Assembly: GCF_000807775.2 (NCBI RefSeq)
Contig: NZ_CP047385.1
Coordinates: 4,960,001-5,024,000, forward strand
Length of the DNA: 64,000 bases
Source: Pandoraea fibrosis
Lineage (GTDB): Bacteria > Pseudomonadota > Gammaproteobacteria > Burkholderiales > Burkholderiaceae
Reading direction: 5' to 3'
Shown piece by piece: positions 1 to 9,123 of the stretch; position 1 is the first letter of the stretch; every line of letters starts with the position of its first letter. Both the position numbers and the translations under genes were made by a program. The notes beneath the pieces are model-generated. The model worked only from the letters and a program-made list of their open reading frames with translations, was not told where the DNA came from and did no database searches.

Positions 1-70
1 GCCTAGACCCGTCCCCCGCGGGCCGCTGGCGCAAGGGGAGCGCCGCAGACACGTCACGGATGCTGAGCAT
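1..70 (-). CDS. Probable ABC transporter ATP-binding protein, N-terminal fragment
   Basis: The reading frame opens at an ATG on the minus strand (68-70) and runs off the left edge after 23 codons. It begins MLSIRDVSAAL, which resembles the first beta strand of ABC transporter ATPases; the Walker A motif would lie outside the window. It sits directly downstream of a cobalamin riboswitch, so a B12, corrinoid or metal-chelate importer ATPase (BtuD/FecE-like) is the natural guess. No good ribosome binding site precedes this ATG, so the true start or even the frame could differ. This is inference from a very short piece. Confidence 0.4.
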   Translation of the reverse strand, partial: MLSIRDVSAALPLRQRPAGDGSR

Positions 71-92
71 CGACACATGAAAACGACGACAA

Positions 93-117
93 GCCGCCCA
101 TGGCATGGCCGGGCGGC
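93..117 (-). other. Hairpin between cobalamin riboswitch and first gene
   Basis: A 7-bp perfect stem (93-99 with 111-117) encloses an 11-nt loop. On the minus strand it is followed by a broken T-rich stretch. It lies between the riboswitch aptamer and the start codon, so it could belong to the expression platform. The T-run is poor for an intrinsic terminator. Confidence 0.35.
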
Positions 118-138
118 ATGGCTTTTCCCCACTCACTT

Positions 139-372
139 GGGCCGGTATCCGGGCTGGTCATCATCGCGCCTGACCGGCCTTCCCGCGAGCGGATAACTCA
201 CAGTGGCAATAGAGGCGAAGCGCGTTTTCGGAAACCTTTCGGGCCGAAAGGATGACTTACCGTTGCGGGGGCAGCACAGGTTGGCCAGCCCGTGTGGGGA
301 CGCGGCTCCCTGTTTCCCGTTTAACTGCGCATGCCGGAGGGGCGTGCGCGAGCACCGAAGTGCCGCAAGTGT
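139..372 (-). ncRNA. Cobalamin (B12) riboswitch
   Basis: Read on the minus strand, the segment carries the hallmark elements of the cobalamin aptamer in order. They are a GGTGC element (352-356), a GGGAAACAGGG-type element (306-317), the nearly invariant B12-box core GCTGCCCCCGCAAC (263-276) followed by GGTAA, and a 3' closing region with CCGGATACCGGCC (about 139-152). Spacing between elements fits the family. Aptamers of this class lower expression of downstream transport or cobalamin synthesis genes when adenosylcobalamin is bound. Here the controlled gene is leftward and truncated by the window edge. Outer limits are approximate. Confidence 0.9.
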
Positions 373-463
373 AGGGGCCATTCGAAAGAGCGTCAATGCT
401 CGATCGTCGGGCATTGGCCGCCGATTCCGTTAGAATGTAGGGCAATTATGAGGACGCAGCCCG

Positions 464-775
464 ATGCTCACCGATCTCGACAATCTCACCGATAAAATGG
501 AACAGTTGGTTGTGATAAGCCAACGTTTCCATCAACACAATCAAGCCCTGCTCGCCGAACTCGATCGCGCGCGCGCCGAATGCGACGAAACGCGCGTCGC
601 CATCGAGCAATTACGTGCCGAGCGCGACGCCCTGCGTTTGCAGCGCGATCAGCTCGCGGCCAAGATCGACGAGGCCCAGGTTCGCCTGAACGCCATCCTG
701 GAAAAGCTCCCTACGCAAAACCCCGCTGAGGGTCAGATGGATCTGCTCGGCACCCCCGGTGGAGAAAACGCATGA
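464..775 (+). CDS. ZapB-like coiled-coil cell division protein
   Basis: A 103-residue protein that is almost entirely predicted coiled coil (about residues 8-88, rich in E, R, L, A and Q heptads), with no membrane segment or signal peptide. The stop overlaps the start of zapA by an ATGA, so the two are translationally coupled. Small coiled-coil proteins in this position in Burkholderiales are annotated as ZapB-like or TIGR02449 family and are presumed to act with ZapA at the FtsZ ring. The start at 464 has an AGGACG ribosome binding site. The functional assignment rests mainly on the gene pair. Confidence 0.75.
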   Translation: MLTDLDNLTDKMEQLVVISQRFHQHNQALLAELDRARAECDETRVAIEQLRAERDALRLQRDQLAAKIDEAQVRLNAILEKLPTQNPAEGQMDLLGTPGGENA

Positions 776-1083
776 CGATCAAGCAGCTCGAAGTCAATAT
801 TCTCGAACAGTCCTACCGGCTGGCCTGCCCGCCGGAACATGAGGCTGATCTGCTGTCCGCCGTGTCGCGCGTCGATGCCGAAATGAGCAAGGTTCGCGCC
901 CAGAGCAGCGTGCGCGGTACCGACCGCATTGCCGTCATGGCAGCGTTGAGCCTGGCATCCGAATTGCTTGCCCTGGAAAAAAGTATTGCTGCCGGACAAG
1001 CATTCCCCGCCGAAGAAATTCAGAGTAGAATGCAACGCATGCACGAACGATTAAGCGCTGTGATCGATCAGTATCAAAGCTGA
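772..1083 (+). CDS. zapA: Cell division protein ZapA
   Basis: ZapA binds FtsZ and promotes bundling of protofilaments at mid-cell. The 103-residue length is typical. The N-terminal globular part carries the pattern K-Q-L-E-V-N-I-L-E-Q-S-Y seen in ZapA proteins, and a C-terminal helix (about 60-103) is the dimer/tetramer coiled coil. The gene overlaps the upstream coiled-coil gene by 4 nt and is followed 40 nt later by 6S RNA, an arrangement common in beta- and gamma-proteobacteria. No unusual residues are seen. Confidence 0.92.
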   Translation: MTIKQLEVNILEQSYRLACPPEHEADLLSAVSRVDAEMSKVRAQSSVRGTDRIAVMAALSLASELLALEKSIAAGQAFPAEEIQSRMQRMHERLSAVIDQYQS

Positions 1084-1121
1084 AAACTCACTCGCTACCG
1101 TCCGATTCAAAAGGTTAGTTT

Positions 1122-1296
1122 TCCCTGCCTGGTTCGCGAAAGTCATAGATTCCTTGAACCAATGATCTGTTGCAGGTTGCGGAAGTTTGTAGTGCTGGCG
1201 TGAGCGTCACTCTGTCTGATGAACCCAAAGCGCTACTAACCGCGACCACCTTGAGCCTCACGGTTCAGGATGCCGGCTTAGCGGCTGAGGCGGGGA
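1122..1296 (+). ncRNA. ssrS: 6S RNA
   Basis: The region just downstream of zapA folds into the long, internally bulged rod expected of 6S RNA. The terminal stem is formed by TCCCTGCC (1122-1129) with GGCGGGGA (1289-1296), and an inner pairing joins GGTTC (about 1131) with the stretch near 1262. 6S RNA mimics an open promoter and sequesters sigma-70 RNA polymerase in stationary phase. The zapA-ssrS order is conserved. Ends are inferred from the closing stem and could differ by a few bases. Confidence 0.88.
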
Positions 1297-1304
1297 CCCA
1301 ATAC

Positions 1305-1335
1305 ACGGCACTGCGAAAGCAGTGCCGTTTTTTTT
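1305..1335 (+). terminator. Intrinsic terminator of zapA/6S RNA
   Basis: A perfect 10-bp stem (1305-1314 with 1319-1328) with a GAAA tetraloop is followed by seven or more T residues. It directly follows 6S RNA. Confidence 0.93.
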
Positions 1336-1377
1336 CGTCCATGCCGTGCACATCGGCACGATGGTCTCTCCCATGAA

Positions 1378-1404
1378 AAAGGCGACCCGCAGGTCGCCTT
1401 TTTT
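1378..1404 (-). terminator. Bidirectional terminator after acyl-CoA dehydrogenase
   Basis: A 7-bp GC-rich stem (1381-1387 with 1392-1398) is flanked by A5 on the left and T6 on the right, so it can work on both strands. It lies 20 nt beyond the stop of the leftward acyl-CoA dehydrogenase gene. Confidence 0.88.
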
Positions 1405-1423
1405 GTCGCGTCACAACGCTCGC

Positions 1424-3205
1424 TCAGAACTGCGCTTCGGTCAGCGACAGCGCCGAGTCCGCCCCCTCGGTAATCGTCTGCGCAAGACCCGGCGCCTGCG
1501 TGAGGATGTGATCCGCGAAGAAACGGGCCGTGCCGATCTTGGCGTCGTAGAACGACGGGTCCTGATCGCGCAATTTTTGCGCCGCGAGCAACGCGCGCCC
1601 CATCTGCCAGCCACCCAGCACGATACCAGCGAGCTTCAGGTACGGCACGCTGCCCGCAAACACGGCATTCGCGTTGTCCTGCGTGTTGGCAACCACGTAA
1701 TCGACTACGATCGACAACGCTTCGCGGCCCTTTGCGAGACGCTCCGCCACCGAATGTCCCACACCGCCCGCCGCGCGCAGTTCGTTCTCCGTCGAGAGGA
1801 TCTGCTCGCACAACGCACGCGCCACCGCGCCGCCATCGCGCAAGGTCTTGCGGCCGATCAGGTCGTTCGCCTGAATCGCTGTCGTGCCTTCGTAGATGGG
1901 AAGAATGCGTGCGTCGCGATAGTACTGTGCGGCGCCCGTCTCTTCAATGAAGCCCATGCCGCCGTGCACCTGCACGCCAAGGCTCGTGACCTCCAGCGAC
2001 ATTTCCGTGCTCCAGCCCTTCACGATCGGCACGAGGAACTCGTAGACAGCCTGCGCACGTTTGCGCTCGGCGGCATCGGCGGCGTGATGTCCGATATCGG
2101 CCTGCGCCGCTGCCACATAAGCGAGGGCGCGCGCACCTTCGGTCAGTGCACGCATCGTCATGAGCATGCGCTTGACGTCAGGGTGATGGATGATCGACAC
2201 GGCGTCGCGTGAGGAGCCATCCACCGGGCGGCTTTGCAGACGATCGCGTGCATACGCCACGGCGTGCTGATAAGCCCGGTCGGCCACGGCCACACCTTGC
2301 ATGCCCACCGCAAAACGTGCGGCGTTCATCATGATGAACATGTATTCGAGACCGCGATTCTCCTCGCCGATGAGGTAGCCCTTCGCCCCGCCGTTGTCGC
2401 CGAATTGCAGCACCGCGGTCGGGCTCGCCTTGATACCGAGCTTATGTTCGATGGACACGCAATGCACATCGTTGCGCGCGCCGAGATTGCCCTCGGCATC
2501 GACATCGAACTTCGGTACGATGAACAGCGAAATGCCCTTCACGCCCGGCGGCGCATCGGGCGTGCGCGCCAGCACGAGATGCACGATGTTCCCTGCCATG
2601 TCGTGCTCGCCGAACGTGATGAAGATCTTCGTGCCGAAGATGCGATAGGTGCCGTCCGCTTCGCGCTCAGCACGCGTGCGCACCAACGCGAGATCGGACC
2701 CGGCCTGCGGCTCGGTCAGGTTCATCGTGCCGGTCCACTCGCCCGAGAGCAGCTTCGGGACGTAGAGCGCACGTTGTGCGTCGGTACCTGCGGTGAGCAA
2801 TGCTTCGACCGCGCCATCGGTCAGCAGCGGGCACAGGGCGAACGACAGATTCGCGGCATTGAGCATTTCCGTGCAGGGCGTGGCGACGAGCTTGGGCAGC
2901 CCCTGTCCGCCGAACTCCTGTGGATGCAGCACCCCCTGCCAGCCGGCTTCCGAAAACTTCCGGAAGGCGTCCTTGAAACCCGGCGTCGTGGTGACGACAC
3001 CCTCCTTCCACGTACTCGGCTGTTGATCGCCAATGACGTTCAGCGGCGCCAACACTTCCTGATTGAAACGTGCGGCTTCCTCGAGCACGGCCTGCGCAAG
3101 TTCGGGCGAGGCATCCTCATAGCCCGGCAATGCCGCGATGCTCGTCAGGTCCGCCAGTTCGTTCATCACGAACTGCATGTCCTTGATCGGGGCCTGATAA
3201 CTCAT
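1424..3205 (-). CDS. Acyl-CoA dehydrogenase, long (about 600 aa) class
   Basis: A 593-residue FAD-dependent acyl-CoA dehydrogenase. It would introduce the alpha-beta double bond into an acyl-CoA and pass electrons to the ETF encoded next to it. The motif I-Y-E-G-T near residue 430 supplies the catalytic base Glu, and the MNLTEPQAGSDL segment matches the family's flavin-contacting region. Length and the C-terminal extension fit the class that includes DmdC-like 3-methylmercaptopropionyl-CoA dehydrogenases, but the substrate cannot be told from sequence. I chose the ATG at 3205, preceded by GGAGG, over an upstream in-frame start. The gap to etfA is about 175 nt. Confidence 0.9.
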   Translation of the reverse strand: MSYQAPIKDMQFVMNELADLTSIAALPGYEDASPELAQAVLEEAARFNQEVLAPLNVIGDQQPSTWKEGVVTTTPGFKDAFRKFSEAGWQGVLHPQEFGGQGLPKLVATPCTEMLNAANLSFALCPLLTDGAVEALLTAGTDAQRALYVPKLLSGEWTGTMNLTEPQAGSDLALVRTRAEREADGTYRIFGTKIFITFGEHDMAGNIVHLVLARTPDAPPGVKGISLFIVPKFDVDAEGNLGARNDVHCVSIEHKLGIKASPTAVLQFGDNGGAKGYLIGEENRGLEYMFIMMNAARFAVGMQGVAVADRAYQHAVAYARDRLQSRPVDGSSRDAVSIIHHPDVKRMLMTMRALTEGARALAYVAAAQADIGHHAADAAERKRAQAVYEFLVPIVKGWSTEMSLEVTSLGVQVHGGMGFIEETGAAQYYRDARILPIYEGTTAIQANDLIGRKTLRDGGAVARALCEQILSTENELRAAGGVGHSVAERLAKGREALSIVVDYVVANTQDNANAVFAGSVPYLKLAGIVLGGWQMGRALLAAQKLRDQDPSFYDAKIGTARFFADHILTQAPGLAQTITEGADSALSLTEAQF

Positions 3206-3380
3206 GTCGTTCCTCCAAGGGATTCCAATTGCCTGCTGATGGTGGCAAATGCCGGGGTTCTTGTTATTTTGTTTGACCGATTCGCATGAAGATGCCGGGT
3301 CGCTGGCCGACCGCCTCCTCATGCGGATCGGCTGCGGGAGGCACTCGCATGCGCTCCCGCAACGTCACCTCACGACACGC

Positions 3381-4313
3381 TTACAGCGCGCCCGTCAGTT
3401 CCGGCACCACCGTGAACAGATCGCCCACCAGACCGTAGTCCGCCACCGAGAAAATCGGCGCTTCCGGATCCTTGTTGATCGCCACGATCACCTTCGAATC
3501 CTTCATCCCGGCCAAGTGCTGGATCGCCCCGGAAATCCCCACCGCGATATACAACTGCGGTGCCACGATCTTGCCCGTCTGACCCACCTGATAGTCGTTC
3601 GGCACATACCCCGCGTCCACCGCCGCGCGCGACGCGCCCAGCGCCGCACCCAGCTTGTCCGCCAGCGGCTCCAGCACCTTGGTGTAGTTCTCCCCGCTGC
3701 CCAGCCCCCGGCCACCCGAGACGATGATCTTCGCGCTCGTGAGCTCCGGACGGTCCAGCTTCGTCACCTCACGCCCCACGAACTGCGACACGCCCGCGTC
3801 CGGCGTTGCCGCCACGGCTTCCACCGCCGCGCTGCCGCCCGTCGCCGCCGCCGGGTCGAAACCCGTCGAGCGCACCGTGATCACTTTCACCTTGTCCGCG
3901 CTTTGCACCGTCGCAATCGCGTTGCCCGCATAGATCGGACGCTCGAACGTGTCGGCGCTGTCGACCTTCGTGATATCCGAAATCTGTGCGACGTCCAGCA
4001 GCGCTGCCACGCGCGGCGCGATGTTCTTGCCGTAGGCGGTGGCCGTGGCCAGAATGTGCGAATAGTTGCCCGCGATCGACACCACCTCGTCGGCGATGTT
4101 CTCGGCCAGACCGTCGGCGAAGTACGGCGCATCCGCCAGCAGCACCTTCTTCACGCCCGCGATCTGCGCAGCCGCGTCAGCCGCCGCCTTCGCGTTCGAG
4201 CCGGCCACCAGCACGTGCACGTCGTCGCCGCATTGCAGCGCTGCCGTCACCGTGTTGAGCGTCGCCGCCTTGATCGATTGGTTGTCGTGTTCGGCAATTA
4301 CCAGAATGCTCAT
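3381..4313 (-). CDS. etfA: Electron transfer flavoprotein alpha subunit
   Basis: A 310-residue ETF-alpha. With EtfB it forms the soluble FAD/AMP heterodimer that carries electrons from acyl-CoA dehydrogenases to ETF-ubiquinone oxidoreductase. The C-terminal FAD domain (about 190-300) shows [12 protein letters not shown] and the family signature around [12 protein letters not shown], which contact FAD. It lies 13 nt after etfB on the same strand, so the two are co-transcribed. The neighbouring acyl-CoA dehydrogenase is a likely electron donor. Confidence 0.96.
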   Translation of the reverse strand: MSILVIAEHDNQSIKAATLNTVTAALQCGDDVHVLVAGSNAKAAADAAAQIAGVKKVLLADAPYFADGLAENIADEVVSIAGNYSHILATATAYGKNIAPRVAALLDVAQISDITKVDSADTFERPIYAGNAIATVQSADKVKVITVRSTGFDPAAATGGSAAVEAVAATPDAGVSQFVGREVTKLDRPELTSAKIIVSGGRGLGSGENYTKVLEPLADKLGAALGASRAAVDAGYVPNDYQVGQTGKIVAPQLYIAVGISGAIQHLAGMKDSKVIVAINKDPEAPIFSVADYGLVGDLFTVVPELTGAL

Positions 4314-4326
4314 CTCGTCGTCTCCC

Positions 4327-5076
4327 TTAGATGACCTTCGCTTCGGTCTTCAGCTTATCGACGAGCGCTGCCACGTCCGCCACCTTCACCCCTGCGCTGC
4401 GCTTGGGCGGCTCGGCCACCTTCAGCGTCTTCAGACGCGGGCTCACATCCACGCCCAGATCCGCAGGCTTGACCGTCTCCAGCGGCTTCTTCTTCGCCTT
4501 CATGATGTTGGGCAGCGTCACATAACGCGGCTCGTTCAGGCGCAAGTCCGTCGTGATCACTGCCGGCAACGACAGCGACACCGTCTCCAGACCGCCGTCC
4601 ACCTCGCGCGTGACCTGTGCCCGGTTATCCGCCACCGTCACCTTCGAGGCGAACGTCGCCTGCGGCAGCCTGGCAAGCGCCGCGAGCATCTGACCGGTTT
4701 GATTGGAGTCGTCGTCGATCGCTTGCTTGCCAAGGATCACCAGTTGCGGTTGCTCCTTGTCCACGATCGCCTTGAGCAGCTTGGCCACCGCCAGCGGCTG
4801 CAATTCCTCGTCCGACTCGATCAGGATCGCGCGATCCGCGCCGATGGCCAGCGCCGTGCGCAGCGTCTCCTGCGACTGCGCCACGCCCGCCGACACCGCG
4901 ATCACTTCCGTGGCTACGCCCGCTTCCTTCAGGCGCACTGCCTCTTCCACCGCGATTTCGTCGAACGGATTCATCGACATCTTCACGTTCGCAATGTCGA
5001 CGCCGCTGCCGTCGCTCTTCACGCGAACCTTTACGTTGTAATCCACTACCCGTTTGACCGGTACCAGGATCTTCAT
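4327..5076 (-). CDS. etfB: Electron transfer flavoprotein beta subunit
   Basis: A 249-residue ETF-beta, the AMP-binding partner of EtfA. It begins [19 protein letters not shown] and contains the beta-ETF region around [11 protein letters not shown] near residues 120-130, plus a C-terminal arm that wraps EtfA. It is first in the etfBA operon. A consensus minus-strand -10 hexamer lies about 40 nt upstream. Confidence 0.96.
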   Translation of the reverse strand: MKILVPVKRVVDYNVKVRVKSDGSGVDIANVKMSMNPFDEIAVEEAVRLKEAGVATEVIAVSAGVAQSQETLRTALAIGADRAILIESDEELQPLAVAKLLKAIVDKEQPQLVILGKQAIDDDSNQTGQMLAALARLPQATFASKVTVADNRAQVTREVDGGLETVSLSLPAVITTDLRLNEPRYVTLPNIMKAKKKPLETVKPADLGVDVSPRLKTLKVAEPPKRSAGVKVADVAALVDKLKTEAKVI

Positions 5077-5445
5077 GAACTCGCTCCAAAGTTACGTTTA
5101 CGTCAATCCGCTGCCATTATAACCACACAGCAAATGACGCATTTATTGCATATTTGAGGTATTTTGTGGCGAGCATTTTTGACGTTCTGTCGAATGGCCA
5201 CGAATGCACGATCCTCGCGATAGCGGCGCCGGAACCGAGGAGATGCCCGTCTTCACAGGCACGCCCAACCCCGAACGATCGTGCTATTTTTATGCAAATC
5301 GTGACGCACAGCCAGTATCCTTGTGGTGCATTTCCTCTAGAGAAATCGCCCCGTCGCCAGGGCGCCTATGATCGAATGGCGCACCCGATAATCGCAGTGC
5401 CGTCGCATGCATGACGGCCACCCGGCCCTCGCGGCAGGAGGAGAC
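5077..5445. promoter_or_regulatory. Divergent promoter region, etfB and hydrolase
   Basis: A 369-nt gene-free stretch between divergent genes. On the minus strand a perfect TATAAT (5116-5121) stands 40 nt upstream of etfB, though no convincing -35 element is found at 16-18 nt. The segment 5110-5165 is notably AT-rich compared with its surroundings. I see no clear operator palindrome and no credible small ORF in the rest. Confidence 0.5.
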
Positions 5446-6360
5446 ATGACCACCTATTCGGAATCGCGTCTGCAGGCCAGCGACGGCCTGTCTCTGCATG
5501 TTCATCGCTGGCAGCCGGAGAGCGGCGGCGAGCCGCTGCGTGGAGTCGTCGCCATCGTTCATGGCATGGGGGAGCACGGAGGACGCTACGCGCGGCTGGC
5601 CGAACATTTCGCCACTCACGGCATCGCCACCGTCACTTACGATCTGCGCGGGCATGGCCGCTCAGGCGGTGCACGAGTCTTCGTCAACCACTTCGACGAG
5701 TACCTCGACGATACGGAGATCTTCCTCACCCATGTGCGCACCACGTATGGTCCGACGCCGCTCTTCCTGCTAGGCCACAGCATGGGGGGCGCCATCGCGG
5801 CGCTATTCACCATCACGCGGGCACCGGCCAATGTACGCGGCCTGATGCTGAGCAGCCCGGCGCTTGCCCCCGGCGAACCCGTCGCAGCGTGGATGGTGAC
5901 GGCCGGACGCTGGGTGTCGCGTTGGCTGCCCAAAGTCCGTGTGTTCAAGATCGATCCCGCGATGATCGCGCGCGACGAAGCCGTCGTGGCCGCCGCGAAA
6001 AAAGATCCGCTCAACGCCTATCGCGGCACGCCTGCGCGCACGGCCGCCGAGCTGCTCGACGCAATGGCGCGGATTCATGCCAACGCCAATGCGCTTCATC
6101 TGCCTCTCTACATTTTTCATGGCACCGCCGACCGGCTCACTGCGCCGTGGGCGAGCGAACAATTTCATGACAACGCCGCGTCGCAAGACAAGACGCTACG
6201 CCTGTATCCCGGGCACTTTCACGAAACGCTCAATGACCTCGACCGCGAGAAGGTCATCGACGAACTGACAACGTGGCTGTTGCAGCACTTGCCCGACATG
6301 CCGGAGACACCGTCGGCACTCCCGCCTCAGCCGGCATTGGGCGCTCACCACGACGCATGA
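5446..6360 (+). CDS. Alpha/beta hydrolase, monoacylglycerol-lipase-like
   Basis: A 304-residue serine hydrolase of the Hydrolase_4 (lysophospholipase/monoacylglycerol lipase) type. The nucleophile elbow G-H-S-M-G-G places Ser at residue 112. An oxyanion-loop HGMGEH lies near 39-44, HGTADRLT near residue 235 offers the acid Asp, and GHFHE near 265 the His. There is no signal peptide, so it is probably cytoplasmic. I chose the ATG at 5446 because AGGAGGAG precedes it; the upstream in-frame ATG at 5407 has none. The ester substrate is unknown. Confidence 0.85.
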   Translation: MTTYSESRLQASDGLSLHVHRWQPESGGEPLRGVVAIVHGMGEHGGRYARLAEHFATHGIATVTYDLRGHGRSGGARVFVNHFDEYLDDTEIFLTHVRTTYGPTPLFLLGHSMGGAIAALFTITRAPANVRGLMLSSPALAPGEPVAAWMVTAGRWVSRWLPKVRVFKIDPAMIARDEAVVAAAKKDPLNAYRGTPARTAAELLDAMARIHANANALHLPLYIFHGTADRLTAPWASEQFHDNAASQDKTLRLYPGHFHETLNDLDREKVIDELTTWLLQHLPDMPETPSALPPQPALGAHHDA

Positions 6361-6491
6361 ATGCCTGAGCGTCGCGACCGTCGACAGGATGAATCGGCGG
6401 AATCCCGCACGTGAGCAGGGTCTCGCCACACAACATGTCGCTGCGCGTTACACTGAACCGTGTGAAGCGTGAATCGCGAGGAGGCTCCCGC

Positions 6492-7265
6492 ATGCAAGCG
6501 CAGACGAAATACTCGCCGCAAACGGTCACCGGCATGCATTTCTGGACGCCGACGATCTTCAGCATCAAGACCACGCGCCCCGCCGGCTTGCAATTCACGG
6601 CGGGCCAGTTCGTGCGACTGGGGCTGCCGGGCGACGACGGCGAATTGATCTGGCGAGCGTATTCCTTCGTCAACTCGCCCGCCGAAGATACATTGGAGTT
6701 CTACGTAATTACGATTCCCGAAGGACAGTTGACGCCTCGTCTTTCGCGGCTCAAGGTCGGCGACGAACTGTTCGTAGATCACACGGCATACGGCTTCCTG
6801 ACGCTTGACCGGTTCACCGGCGGCGACGACCTCTGGCTGCTCGCCACCGGCACCGGCCTGGCGCCGTTCGTGTCGATCCTGCGCGATCCCGCCGTCTGGC
6901 AACGCTTCAAGCGCATCTTCGTCGTACACAGCGTGCGCTGGGAACGCGATCTGGCTTACTACGAAGAACTGCGGCACTTCTCGCATCCGGACATCGATCC
7001 GTCACTGGTCGACAAACTTCGCTTCGCCGTGTGCGTAACACGGGAGCAAACGCCGGAGGCGCTGCATGGACGCGTCACGTCGTTGCTAGCCTCGGGGGAA
7101 CTGGAGACCGCGATGGGTGCGACGCTCGATCCGGCGACATCGCGCATCATGGTGTGTGGCAATCCGGATATGGTCAAAGAATTGCGCGCCTGGTTCACCG
7201 GCAACGGCTACGCGGTGAGCCGTACCGCCACGCCGGGGCCGCTCGTGCTTGAAAAGCAGTGGTAG
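6492..7265 (+). CDS. fpr: Ferredoxin--NADP+ reductase
   Basis: A 257-residue flavoprotein of the bacterial FPR type, which exchanges electrons between NADPH and ferredoxin or flavodoxin. The FAD site R-A-Y-S-F-V-N (near residue 55) and the NADP site L-L-A-T-G-T-G-L-A-P-F (near 115) are both present, and the chain ends in E-K-Q-W, like the aromatic-ending C termini of bacterial FPRs. The ATG at 6492 has a strong AGGAGG ribosome binding site, so the longer upstream reading is rejected. Its role is probably redox supply and oxidative stress defence. Confidence 0.92.
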   Translation: MQAQTKYSPQTVTGMHFWTPTIFSIKTTRPAGLQFTAGQFVRLGLPGDDGELIWRAYSFVNSPAEDTLEFYVITIPEGQLTPRLSRLKVGDELFVDHTAYGFLTLDRFTGGDDLWLLATGTGLAPFVSILRDPAVWQRFKRIFVVHSVRWERDLAYYEELRHFSHPDIDPSLVDKLRFAVCVTREQTPEALHGRVTSLLASGELETAMGATLDPATSRIMVCGNPDMVKELRAWFTGNGYAVSRTATPGPLVLEKQW

Positions 7266-7317
7266 CGCGCGGCAACGTCCGACGTTGTGCGCGAAGGGAC
7301 TGGCACCCCGCTCGTCC
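7266..7317. other. Convergent intergenic region with hairpins
   Basis: Between the fpr and enoyl-CoA hydratase stops there is an imperfect hairpin (about 7264-7294) and a short one near 7294-7319. Neither has a T-run, so they are weak terminator candidates. Confidence 0.3.
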
Positions 7318-8142
7318 CTAACCGGGCGGCGTCGACCAGTCGGGTGCGCGCTTCTCGATGAACGCTTGCACGCCTTCGAGCGCACACGCATCCATCATGT
7401 TGCATGCCATCGTCTGTCCGGCCATCTGATATGCCGCTTCGATTCCCGTCTCGGCCTGCCGGTAGAACAGCCCCTTGCCGGCAGCCACCGCTGCGGCCGG
7501 TTTCGCGAGAATCGCCCGGCATAGCGCCGCCACTTCCGAGTCCAGTCGCTCCATGGGCACCACGCGGTTGACGAGACCGCGCTCGCGGGCCGTCTCAGCA
7601 TCGATGAACTCGCCCGTGAGCAACATTTCCATCGCCTGCTTGCGCGTGAGATTGCGCGAGAGCGCCACGCCCGGTGTCGCACAGAACAGGCCAACGTTGA
7701 TCCCCGAGACAGCGAAGCGCGCCGCCGACGTCGCCACGGCCAGATCGCACATGGCCACCAACTGACACCCCGCCGCCGTCGCAATGCCGTGCACCCGTGC
7801 AATCACAGGCTGGGGCATGCGTTGCATCGTCAGCATGACGCGCGTGCATTGATTGAACAACGTGCGGTAGTAGTCGAGCGACGGCTCGGCACGCATCTCC
7901 TTGAGATCGTGTCCTGCGCAGAATGCCGGGCCGGCGGCAGCGAGCACCACCACCCGTGCGGCGGCGTCCCGGGCAACGTCGTCGAGCGCATGTTGCAGCG
8001 CGTCGAGCATCGCCTCGGACAGGGCGTTGAATTGACGCGGGCGATTCAGCGTGAGTGTGACCACACCGGCCAGTTCGCCCTCGCCGCGCGTGACGAGGAC
8101 CAGCGGCGCATGCGTTGCGGCCGTGGATTCGGATGCCGTCAT
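7318..8142 (-). CDS. Enoyl-CoA hydratase/isomerase family protein
   Basis: A 274-residue crotonase-fold protein. The oxyanion-hole segments are visible as AGHDLKEM (about residues 70-77) and the G-I-A-T-A-A-G-C-Q-L region (about 115-124), where the second half of the active site normally lies. The usual catalytic Glu pair is not obvious, so hydratase activity is uncertain and the substrate unknown. The ATG at 8142 has AGGAG upstream. It follows the deacetylase-family gene by 57 nt on the same strand, suggesting one transcript. Confidence 0.85.
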   Translation of the reverse strand: MTASESTAATHAPLVLVTRGEGELAGVVTLTLNRPRQFNALSEAMLDALQHALDDVARDAAARVVVLAAAGPAFCAGHDLKEMRAEPSLDYYRTLFNQCTRVMLTMQRMPQPVIARVHGIATAAGCQLVAMCDLAVATSAARFAVSGINVGLFCATPGVALSRNLTRKQAMEMLLTGEFIDAETARERGLVNRVVPMERLDSEVAALCRAILAKPAAAVAAGKGLFYRQAETGIEAAYQMAGQTMACNMMDACALEGVQAFIEKRAPDWSTPPG

Positions 8143-8199
8143 GTTCGTCTCCTGCGCCGCGTCTGTGCACGGCATCGCACCTTTGGCGAGTGCGAAGCG

Positions 8200-9123
8200 T
8201 CAAACGTCGGCGAGCACCTTCAGATGCGCGACAACGCTGCGTCCGAGCGCCGACAGGTTGTAGCCGCCTTCGAGACAGCTCACGATGCGCCCCTTCGAAT
8301 GACGATCGGCAATCGCTTTGACACGCTCGGTCATCCAAGTGAAGTCCGCCTCGGTCAGCCCGAGATTGCCAAGATCGTCTTCGCGGTGCGCATCGAACCC
8401 CGCCGAGAAGAAGATCATCTCGGGACGGAACGCTTCGAGTTGCCCCAGCCATCCATAGTCGATCGCCTCGCGCGCCTGCATACCCGACGTGCGCGCCGCG
8501 AGCGGAATGTTGAGCATGTTCGGCGCCGGATCGACGGCCCCGGAAAACGGGTAGAACGGGTGCTGGAAAATACCGCACATCAGCACGCGTTCGTCGTTGC
8601 CGAACGCCGCTTCCGTACCGTTGCCGTGATGCACGTCGAAGTCGACGATGGCCACACGCGAGAGCCCGTGCACTTCCAGCGCATGGGCGGCGGCAATCGC
8701 AACATTGTTGAACAGGCAAAAGCCCATGGCGCGCGTCGGCGTCGCGTGATGGCCCGGCGGTCGCACGCTGCAAAAAGCATTGTCGAGTTCACCGCGAATG
8801 ACGGCGTCGGTGGCCGCAATCGCCGCCCCCGCAGCACGGGTGGCCGCACGCCAAGAATACGGATTGAGCAACGTGTCCGGATCGATCGGAAAATAGCCCG
8901 ACTCGGGAATGTTGTCGCGAATGAAGTCGATGTGATCCTGCGTGTGCACAAGCCGCAGACTGGCCTCGTCAGCCGCCGGTGCTTCGCGGCGCTCGAGCAG
9001 ACCGTCAATGCGTCCGGCAATCAACTGGTCCTCGATGGCGCGCAGCCGCTCGGGACATTCCGGATGCCACTCTCCCATCTCGTGACGGATGCAATCGGGG
9101 TGCGTATAAAACCCGGTAGCCAT
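8200..9123 (-). CDS. Histone deacetylase family protein
   Basis: A 307-residue zinc amidohydrolase of the HDAC/AcuC/acetylpolyamine deacetylase superfamily. The active site is complete: the His pair at about 125-126 (R-P-P-G-H-H), the zinc ligands D-F-D-V-H-H near 161-165, and a third ligand in S-A-G-F-D-A-H near residue 245. Bacterial members deacetylate polyamines, acetoin-pathway proteins or other acylated amines; the substrate cannot be predicted. It lies upstream of an enoyl-CoA hydratase gene on the same strand. A TATAAC -10-like element is found on the minus strand near 9150. Confidence 0.9.
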   Translation of the reverse strand: MATGFYTHPDCIRHEMGEWHPECPERLRAIEDQLIAGRIDGLLERREAPAADEASLRLVHTQDHIDFIRDNIPESGYFPIDPDTLLNPYSWRAATRAAGAAIAATDAVIRGELDNAFCSVRPPGHHATPTRAMGFCLFNNVAIAAAHALEVHGLSRVAIVDFDVHHGNGTEAAFGNDERVLMCGIFQHPFYPFSGAVDPAPNMLNIPLAARTSGMQAREAIDYGWLGQLEAFRPEMIFFSAGFDAHREDDLGNLGLTEADFTWMTERVKAIADRHSKGRIVSCLEGGYNLSALGRSVVAHLKVLADV

